Shown one piece after another: positions 6,664 to 12,105 of a stretch of DNA of 12,105 bases. Both the position numbers and the translations under genes were made by a program. Positions within the stretch are counted from its first letter, which is position 1, and each line of letters opens with the position of its first letter. Location: assembly GCA_025352865.1 (NCBI GenBank), contig JANXSB010000429.1, forward strand, positions 1 to 12,105. Direction: 5' to 3'. Origin of the DNA: Chthoniobacter sp. (GTDB lineage Bacteria; Verrucomicrobiota; Verrucomicrobiia; Chthoniobacterales; Chthoniobacteraceae). A model generated the notes under the pieces. That model was not told the DNA's origin. It was given only the letters and a program-made list of their open reading frames with translations, and did not search any database.

Positions 6664-7662
6664 ATGCCTCCTTTGAATACCAAAACAGCCCTCATAACCG
6701 GCATCACCGGCCAGGACGGCTCCTATCTCACCGAGCTTTTGCTGGACAAAGGCTATGAGGTACATGGGCTTGTTCGCCGCACCAGCACCCTGAACCGGTC
6801 GCGCCTCAAACACTTCTATGTCGATGACAGCATCTATAACCGGCGGCTATTTCTCCACTATGCCGACCTCGATGACTCCACGACCTTGCGCCGCGTGCTT
6901 CTCAAGGTGGCTCCCGGCGAAATCTACCATCTCGCCGGGCAGAGCCATGTGGGTCTGAGTTTCGAGATTCCCGAATCGACCTGCGAGATGACCGCCGTTG
7001 GAACCCTGCGTCTCCTTGAGATCATCCGGGACATGCCCGCGCCGCCCAAGCTCTATCACGCCTCCTCCAGCGAAGTGTTTGGCCAGCCGCTCATTGCGCC
7101 GCAGGATGAGCAGACGCCCTTTGCCCCGGTCAGTCCCTACGGCTGCGCCAAGGCTTTCGCCACCCAGATGGTCGGCATCTATCGGAAGACCTACGGCCTG
7201 TTTGCCTGCAATGGGATCATGTTCAATCACGAGTCCCCGCGCCGCGGTGAGAATTTCGTGACGCGGAAAGTCTGCCATGCTGCCGCCGCCATCAAACTCG
7301 GCCTGGAAAAGGAGCTGTTACTCGGCGACCTCTCATCTCAGCGCGATTGGGGCGATGCCCGGCAATACGTGACCGGCATGTGGCTGGCGCTCCAGCACCC
7401 CACCTCCGAGGACTTCGTCTTCGCCACAGGCAAGCTCCATTCCGTGCAAGACCTCGCCGCCCACGCCTTCGCCGCGGTGGGATTGGATTGGCACAGTTAT
7501 GTTAAAACGGACCCGCGCTTTCTGCGCCCGATCGAACCCGCGCGTTTGGTCGGCAATCCCGCCAAGGCCATTCGCCTACTCGGCTGGCACGCCGGCCAGC
7601 CGTTTGCCGAGTTGATCAAAGAGATGACCCTCGCTGAACTCCAAACACTGGGCACGCCATAG
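6664..7662 (+). CDS. gmd: GDP-mannose 4,6-dehydratase
   Basis: This NAD(P)-dependent short-chain dehydrogenase/reductase converts GDP-D-mannose to GDP-4-keto-6-deoxy-D-mannose, the branch point to GDP-fucose, GDP-rhamnose, GDP-perosamine and others. The 332-residue protein opens with the dinucleotide-binding loop ITGITGQDGSYL (11-22). It contains the gmd-typical RRTSTLNRSRL, HLAGQSHVG (89-97), the catalytic ASSSEVFG (133-140), the YxxxK pair YGCAK (Y159, K163), CNGIMFNHESPRRGENFVTRK (182-202) and a QRDWGDARQYV region (226-236). These signatures separate Gmd from dTDP-glucose dehydratases. Length is at the short end of the family. It starts 15 nt after the methyltransferase with no Shine-Dalgarno and lies 11 nt before a glycosyltransferase. 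No reductase, epimerase or aminotransferase to finish the sugar is present in the window. Confidence 0.96.
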   Translation: MPPLNTKTALITGITGQDGSYLTELLLDKGYEVHGLVRRTSTLNRSRLKHFYVDDSIYNRRLFLHYADLDDSTTLRRVLLKVAPGEIYHLAGQSHVGLSFEIPESTCEMTAVGTLRLLEIIRDMPAPPKLYHASSSEVFGQPLIAPQDEQTPFAPVSPYGCAKAFATQMVGIYRKTYGLFACNGIMFNHESPRRGENFVTRKVCHAAAAIKLGLEKELLLGDLSSQRDWGDARQYVTGMWLALQHPTSEDFVFATGKLHSVQDLAAHAFAAVGLDWHSYVKTDPRFLRPIEPARLVGNPAKAIRLLGWHAGQPFAELIKEMTLAELQTLGTP

Positions 7663-7673
7663 GATCTCGGCTC

Positions 7674-8843
7674 ATGCGTATCGCTTTTCTCTGCGGTTCC
7701 CAGGAGGCCGGCCGTGATGGAGTGGGAGACTATACCAACGGCTTCGCCGAAGAACTGCGGCAGCAGGGTCACGAGGTCATCGTCATCGGTCTTAGGGATA
7801 AGTTTGTCAGCGAAGTAACCTCCACCGAGCGGCACGTCGCTGGCGGTTCCATCCAAGTGCTGCGGCTTCCATCCGCATTACCGTGGCCGGAGTGCATCGA
7901 GCTGGCTAGGCAGCAGCTCGACCGATTCGATCCCGAATGGGTCAGCCTGCAATTTGTCTGTTACACCTTTCACCCCAAAGGACTGGTTCACGGGCTCGCC
8001 GGGAAACTGGCTCCACTGCTGAGGGGGCGGAAGCTGCATGTCATGTTTCATGAAATCTGGCTGTGCAAAGAGCTGGGTTGGGGTTGGAAGCAATGCGCCG
8101 TCGGCGCGGTGCAACGGATTCTCATCCAGCGTTTCATCCGGTTGGTCAAGCCGGCTGTCATGCACACCAGCAATGCCACCTATGCCGCGCTGCTGAATCG
8201 AAGCGAAATCCCGGTAACGGAATTGGGCTTATTCGGAGCCATACCCATTCCTTCCGAATCCAGCACTGCATGGATCGAGTCGCAGTTGCAAACCGCGTTC
8301 GGCGGCGATTACCGCCGCGAAGCCGTCTGGCTCTTTGGCTTCTTCGGCGCACTGCATCCCCAATGGCCGCCGGAACCTTTGCTTACCCATCTCCATCGGT
8401 CGGCGCAGGCCGCCGGAAAGAAACCTGTGCTCCTATCCATCGGTCGCACCGGTAGCGCGGGCGCGGACCTTTGGAATCGCATCGCCCAGGATTACGCCAA
8501 TCGCTTCGCCTTCGTGCGCCTCGGCGAGCAACCCACGGAGTACGTTTCCGAATACCTCTCGTTCCTCGACTGCGGCATCGCGACCACGCCCCGTTCCATC
8601 ATCGGCAAAAGCAGCACCGTCATTTCCATGCTCGAACACGGACTGCCGGTGATCGTCAACCGCGACGACGCCCCTGCCGGAGCACCCTTGATGAGCAAAC
8701 CTGATCCCCTTCTCATCCCATGTGACGCCGATCTTGAGACGCGCCTGCAGGCCGGTCCAGAAAGAGGCTCGCGCGGCTCGCGCCGCCAGCAGGCGGTGCG
8801 GGATTTTGCATTCGCCTTGGAGCGAGCGCCAGCATCTGTCTAG
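7674..8843 (+). CDS. GT-B fold glycosyltransferase, family uncertain (GT4-like)
   Basis: This 389-residue probable glycosyltransferase starts with MRIAFLCGSQEAGRDGVGDYTNGFAEELRQQGHEV, split here by function: a first strand, a Gly-rich loop and the first helix of an N-terminal Rossmann lobe. A mid-domain HVMFHEIWLCKELGW (about residues 122-136) resembles the acceptor-lobe centre of GT4 enzymes. The C-terminal lobe shows VWLFGFFGALHP (about 221-232) and SSTVISMLEHGLPVIVNRDDAP (about 313-334), where a donor-binding site would lie. The classical E-x7-E pair is not evident. AGGA at 7661-7664, overlapping the gmd stop, gives the only convincing Shine-Dalgarno of the operon. The C-terminus carries an in-frame 9-bp tandem duplication (8766-8783) giving GSRGSR. 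The family is less certain than for the two later glycosyltransferases. Confidence 0.72.
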   Translation: MRIAFLCGSQEAGRDGVGDYTNGFAEELRQQGHEVIVIGLRDKFVSEVTSTERHVAGGSIQVLRLPSALPWPECIELARQQLDRFDPEWVSLQFVCYTFHPKGLVHGLAGKLAPLLRGRKLHVMFHEIWLCKELGWGWKQCAVGAVQRILIQRFIRLVKPAVMHTSNATYAALLNRSEIPVTELGLFGAIPIPSESSTAWIESQLQTAFGGDYRREAVWLFGFFGALHPQWPPEPLLTHLHRSAQAAGKKPVLLSIGRTGSAGADLWNRIAQDYANRFAFVRLGEQPTEYVSEYLSFLDCGIATTPRSIIGKSSTVISMLEHGLPVIVNRDDAPAGAPLMSKPDPLLIPCDADLETRLQAGPERGSRGSRRQQAVRDFAFALERAPASV

Positions 8844-8856
8844 GTTTCCAAGATCA

Positions 8857-9624
8857 ATGAGTCGCCTCGCTTCCATCCTTCCCCGTTCGCTTAAACCCTG
8901 GTTGTGGCAGCGCTTGTCGCAACTGATGCACCTGCAATATCAGCTTCCGTCCGGCATTCGCGCGCAAATTGCCAGCTATTCGGATTGGTGCATCTACAAT
9001 GACATTTTCGTGGCTGGCGAATATGACAGGGCTATCAATGCAGCTTTGGATAGGGCCAAACCGGCGCGAACATTCCGAGTCGTCGATCTGGGTGCAAATG
9101 TCGGTTTCTTTACACTACGGGTTCTTGATTTGATCGTCCGCCGTCAAATCCCATTTGACCGCATCGACTGTCTCCTCGTCGAGGCTTCGCCAAGACTGCG
9201 CCCATCTCTTCATCGACATCTCGACAACATCGACCGAAAGGAACTCACAACCAAGATCGTCATTGGTCTCATCGGCCTAAAGACTGGGGAGGCACGGTTG
9301 GCATTGAAGGCGTCGGAATGTATGAATCAGGTCGTCGAAGAACCCGCCGGCACGTCGCGCAGCGTCCCGTACTACAATCTCGACGAGGCGCTTGATGAAA
9401 CCGCCGGGATCAGCCTTCTCAAATGCGACATTGAAGGTTCGGAACGCGATTTTCTTGAGAACTACCCGCACTTATTGCGCAACACACAGGTGGCGGTGTT
9501 TGAGTTCCATGATCCGATGTGTCCCGCATCTGCTGGAGTGCCGAAGGTAATGAGTGCAGGGTTCACAACTAGTCATATCCTGCTCGATCAGGGACATGCC
9601 ACGACGATCTTCTTTGAACGGTGA
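8857..9624 (+). CDS. FkbM-family SAM-dependent methyltransferase (second of two)
   Basis: This 255-residue protein carries motif I VVDLGANVGFFTLR (75-88), an acidic residue after strand 2 (LLVEASP, 106-112) and the FkbM signature LLKCDIEGSERDFLENYP (187-204), ending in a VAVFEFHDP strand. It is clearly different from the FkbM protein at 3452: it lacks the long N-terminal part, and its signature block reads CDIEGSE where the first has IDTQGFE. So it is not a recent duplicate. The ATG at 8857 is chosen because it follows the previous stop by 13 nt and begins a sensible amphipathic N-terminus; the open frame upstream to 8722 overlaps the glycosyltransferase. TAGG at 8841-8844 is at best a weak Shine-Dalgarno. 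It is probably a sugar O-methyltransferase acting on a different position or residue from the first. Confidence 0.85.
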   Translation: MSRLASILPRSLKPWLWQRLSQLMHLQYQLPSGIRAQIASYSDWCIYNDIFVAGEYDRAINAALDRAKPARTFRVVDLGANVGFFTLRVLDLIVRRQIPFDRIDCLLVEASPRLRPSLHRHLDNIDRKELTTKIVIGLIGLKTGEARLALKASECMNQVVEEPAGTSRSVPYYNLDEALDETAGISLLKCDIEGSERDFLENYPHLLRNTQVAVFEFHDPMCPASAGVPKVMSAGFTTSHILLDQGHATTIFFER

Positions 9625-9637
9625 TTCAACCCATCGA

Positions 9638-10738
9638 ATGAAGATAACGCTTTTTGCCACCATAGCCGGAATGGGGGGAATCCAGATGAACGGGCGCGGG
9701 CTCGCCAGGGCATTCCTCCGGGCTGGCTACGAAGTTCAGGTGCTTTCTTCGGTGCTCAATGTCGCCTCGGGCGGAGAGGTCAGAGCCGGTGAAAACGATG
9801 GGTTGCTCCAGATGGGTGCAAAGATCGTCTATCTGCCCGTGCAACCGGGTGCGCTCCAGCGCTGGCGGGAGTTTTCGCGGCTGGTGCGCGAAGTGAAAGA
9901 CTTCGGACCAGATGTGCTGATCGGCACGGGCACAAGCTGGCATCTGGGGCTCTTAGGCCTAGCGCTTCCCAAAAAGGTGAGAAAGATTTTCTACGAAGGG
10001 ATGTCCGGGGAATCAAACGGAGTCAAAGACCCTCGCCGGCTGGTGCGTTGGTTTTTTCATGAAGTGGTCGGCCAGTCGCCGCGTGTGATGCGGAATTTCG
10101 AGCGATCCTTTGGGTGGAGGAAAAGGCTGGCCGCGATTCCGGCGTTCCCCGAGCCTCTGGAGCTGACGGCGAAATTGCCGGAAGCGAAACGGCATGCAGT
10201 CCCGCTCGGAACGGCGCGCGCCGCGTTTTTCAGCCGATTGGTGGAGGGCAAACAGGCGCTCTGGCTGGTGCGGCAATGGGAGACATTGAAAGACCTTGTC
10301 GGCGTGCTGCACATTCATGGCCGCGGGCCGGAGCAAGCGGCGATCGAAGCCTACATCGCGGAGAATGGTTTGCAGGAACGCGTGCGCTGCTGCGGAGGCT
10401 ACCCGAGCGGTCAGGCCTATGCGGATCTTCTGGGGAGTTATGATGTGACGCTCTTACCCACGGTCTTTCCCGAGGGTGCCCCTCTGGTGCTGTTGGAATC
10501 AATGGCCTGCGGCGTTCCCTTTGTCGCCAATGGCGTGGGTGGCATCCCCGACTATGCCACGGAAAATCCCGACTGCCTCGTGGTTCCGAGACAGGAGGCT
10601 TTTCTTGATGGAGTGCGGCGGATGGTGCAGGCGTTGTCGAATGAAGAGATCGACCAGGGACGGCTGCAACGCTTCTATCTGGCACAGTACTCACAGGCGG
10701 CCATTGAAAGGCAATGGCTCGACTACCTCGCCAGCTAA
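9638..10738 (+). CDS. GT4-type glycosyltransferase
   Basis: This 366-residue GT-B glycosyltransferase probably adds one sugar of the repeat unit with retention. The N-terminal lobe opens MKITLFATIAGMGGIQMNGRGLA, split as a strand, a GMGGIQ loop typical of GT4 and the first helix. The C-terminal lobe contains AAFFSRLVEGKQ (195-206), VLHIHGRGPE (223-232) and the donor-binding E-x7-E in FPEGAPLVLLES (E279, E287), followed by MACGVPFVANGVGGIPD. This is the standard Glycos_transf_1 pattern. The start is the ATG at 9638, 13 nt after the FkbM stop; the earlier open frame overlaps that gene. This gene uses many more G-ending codons (GCG, CTG, GTG) than its neighbours, so it may have a separate origin. 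Confidence 0.9.
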   Translation: MKITLFATIAGMGGIQMNGRGLARAFLRAGYEVQVLSSVLNVASGGEVRAGENDGLLQMGAKIVYLPVQPGALQRWREFSRLVREVKDFGPDVLIGTGTSWHLGLLGLALPKKVRKIFYEGMSGESNGVKDPRRLVRWFFHEVVGQSPRVMRNFERSFGWRKRLAAIPAFPEPLELTAKLPEAKRHAVPLGTARAAFFSRLVEGKQALWLVRQWETLKDLVGVLHIHGRGPEQAAIEAYIAENGLQERVRCCGGYPSGQAYADLLGSYDVTLLPTVFPEGAPLVLLESMACGVPFVANGVGGIPDYATENPDCLVVPRQEAFLDGVRRMVQALSNEEIDQGRLQRFYLAQYSQAAIERQWLDYLAS

Positions 10739-10742
10739 GTCC

Positions 10743-11903
10743 ATGCAGGTCACCTACACCGCTCCGAATCGCGCACACCACTATGCCTATGCGCGCGCGC
10801 TGGACGAAGCAGGATGCCTGCGAGCGTTTGTGTGCGGCTTTTCGCGGTTCAGTCCGCGCGCGGCACTGCCCGAAATTACCGGCAAATTTATTCGCGCCGA
10901 TCATTTGCAGAATATCTACCTTGCGTGTCTCAAACTGCGGATGCCCGCGCCTGTCACCGACGAGCTGGCGTATTGGAGCAAGCGATGGCTGGATCGAATG
11001 TCTGAGGCTCCGGCGCGCGACTCCAACATCTTTCTTTTTTACAGCGGCAGCGGTCTCCGCACCGCCACCCGGCTGCGCGACTCGGGTGTGGCTCGCGTGG
11101 TCGAAGCGGTGAATTCCCATGTGCTCGTCCAGGAGCGGATTCTGCGCGAGGAATACGGACGGATCGGACTGCCTTTCCGGCGTTTTCATCCGCGCGAAGT
11201 CGCCCGGCGTGTCCGCGAATATGAAACCGCCGACGCCATCCTTTGTCCTTCGGACTTTGTGCGCCAGACCTTTGAAGATGAAGGCATCCCCGCGGCCCGC
11301 ATTTTCACCGTCCCCTACGGCATGTCACTCCCGACTGCGCCGCCACCCATAGAGCTATCGAACGGCACCTTTCGGGTGCTCTATGTCGGACAGATCAGCG
11401 TGCGCAAAGGTCTGCGCTATCTATTTGAAGCCTTCGCGCAACTCCGCCATCCCAAGAAGGAGCTATGGATCGTCGGACCCATGACCCGGCAGACCGGCCT
11501 CCATAACATCGCCGCGCCGACCGGCACACGCTTCCTCGGCGTCCTCAAAGGTGACGCCCTCGCGCAGGCCTACCAAAGCTCCACGGTCTTTGTCCTCCCG
11601 ACCGTGGAGGATGGCTTGGGTCTGGTTCTCGGCGAAGCGATGTCCTTCGGACTGCCCCTGATCGCCACCGCCCATAGTGGCGGCGCGAATCTTTTCCGGG
11701 ACGGCGATCAGGGTTTCATCGTCCCCATCCGCGACTCGGGAGCCATTGCCGATAAACTTCAGCAACTCGCCGACGATCCCCCCCTCCTCAGCCGCATGTC
11801 CGCCGCCGCCGCCGCCCGCGCGAAACATCTCGGAGGCTGGGAGACAGCGGGCAAAATGCTCGTGGACGCGCTGCACGCCATCTCCCAAATTCCCCAGCGA
11901 TGA
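10743..11903 (+). CDS. GT4-type glycosyltransferase with Asp in the E-x7-E site
   Basis: This 386-residue GT-B glycosyltransferase has an N-terminal acceptor lobe with VTYTAPNRAHHYAYARAL (3-20) and AILCPSDFVRQTFEDEGI (165-182), the usual linker region before VPYGM. The donor lobe begins FRVLYVGQISVRKGLRYL (210-227), then LWIVGP (241-246), then FVLPTVEDGLGLVLGEAMSFGLP (283-305). There the position of the first catalytic-site Glu is Asp (D290, paired with E298), with another Glu immediately before it. It starts at the ATG at 10743, 4 nt after the previous stop, and its stop overlaps the next ATG (ATGA at 11900-11903). The function is sugar transfer within the same pathway; the donor is unknown. 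Confidence 0.9.
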   Translation: MQVTYTAPNRAHHYAYARALDEAGCLRAFVCGFSRFSPRAALPEITGKFIRADHLQNIYLACLKLRMPAPVTDELAYWSKRWLDRMSEAPARDSNIFLFYSGSGLRTATRLRDSGVARVVEAVNSHVLVQERILREEYGRIGLPFRRFHPREVARRVREYETADAILCPSDFVRQTFEDEGIPAARIFTVPYGMSLPTAPPPIELSNGTFRVLYVGQISVRKGLRYLFEAFAQLRHPKKELWIVGPMTRQTGLHNIAAPTGTRFLGVLKGDALAQAYQSSTVFVLPTVEDGLGLVLGEAMSFGLPLIATAHSGGANLFRDGDQGFIVPIRDSGAIADKLQQLADDPPLLSRMSAAAAARAKHLGGWETAGKMLVDALHAISQIPQR

Positions 11904-12105
11904 ACGATCCGAAAGCCACCCGCCGGCTGCAACACTGGCTCCTTTTCCTGGTGCTCGTTCTGACCTTCGAGGGCCTCCTGCGCAAAAAGGCCCCGCCGGG
12001 CGTCAAGCAGATGATCTTCTTTCTGAAAGATTTCATCGCCATCTGGCTCGCCGTGCAAGTCGCCCGGATGCGGCAGCCACCCGCGATCCAGTTTCTCTCC
12101 ACGGC
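11900..12105 (+). CDS. N-terminus of a probable Wzy-type polysaccharide polymerase, cut by window edge
   Basis: Sixty-eight codons are visible, starting MNDPKATRRLQHWLLFLVLV and running off the edge without a stop. The start overlaps the preceding stop by 4 nt (ATGA), which is classic translational coupling. A short basic N-terminus leads into a hydrophobic segment (LLFLVLVLTFEGLL), then a basic loop (RKKAPPGVKQ), then a second hydrophobic segment (MIFFLKDFIAIWLAVQV). The pattern of a membrane helix, then FEGLLRK, then a Pro-containing loop, then a segment with FLKD resembles the N-terminus of O-antigen/exopolysaccharide polymerases that begin EGALRKW...P...KDP. This role also fills the missing polymerase step of the cluster. 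Too little is present to exclude another membrane protein. Confidence 0.6.
   Translation, partial: MNDPKATRRLQHWLLFLVLVLTFEGLLRKKAPPGVKQMIFFLKDFIAIWLAVQVARMRQPPAIQFLST

Noticed and set aside
10230..11189. A 319-codon - strand frame opposite two glycosyltransferase genes
   Set aside because: It spans the junction of two glycosyltransferases with clear motifs and is Arg/Pro/Ser-rich without a recognisable domain.

Overview
This window is part of a surface- or exopolysaccharide biosynthesis locus. Every gene lies on the + strand. The DNA is GC-rich, and the left-hand genes in particular are dominated by C-ending codons. Most start codons have no recognisable Shine-Dalgarno sequence, and the arrangement is a Gram-negative type Wzx/Wzy cluster. 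Verrucomicrobiota or a related PVC lineage would fit this, but that is an impression from composition and protein style. There is no rRNA or other taxonomic marker, so the assignment is weak.

Layout. Positions 1-1791 hold the 3' part of a Wzc-like polysaccharide co-polymerase fused to a bacterial tyrosine kinase; its N-terminus lies outside the window. Positions 1792-2137 are the only real intergenic gap. It holds a small hairpin just after the kinase gene, a 12-bp match (10/12) to the ops element, a perfect tandem 19-bp repeat built from four TTCCGTYAA units, and a plausible -10 box. From 2138 to the right edge ten genes follow with gaps of 3-15 nt, or a 4-nt overlap, which strongly suggests one operon. 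In order they are: Wzx-type flippase; FkbM methyltransferase; GT8-like glycosyltransferase; hexapeptide-repeat acyltransferase; class I SAM methyltransferase; GDP-mannose 4,6-dehydratase (gmd); GT-B glycosyltransferase; second FkbM methyltransferase; GT4-type glycosyltransferase; GT4-type glycosyltransferase. An eleventh reading frame starts at 11900 and runs off the edge. It looks like the N-terminus of a Wzy-type polymerase.

How they work together (inference). Gmd would convert GDP-mannose to GDP-4-keto-6-deoxymannose, feeding a 6-deoxyhexose pathway whose final enzyme is not in the window. Four glycosyltransferases would extend a lipid-linked repeat unit. Up to three methyltransferases and one acyltransferase would decorate it. 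The flippase would move it across the inner membrane, the edge gene would polymerise it, and the Wzc-like kinase would control chain length and export. The initiating phosphoglycosyltransferase and the outer-membrane export protein are not visible and may lie outside.

I found no tRNA, rRNA, CRISPR array, insertion sequence or phage gene. The cluster is mostly conventional. The most unusual material is the regulatory-looking gap at 1792-2137 and the unusually heavy methylation capacity.
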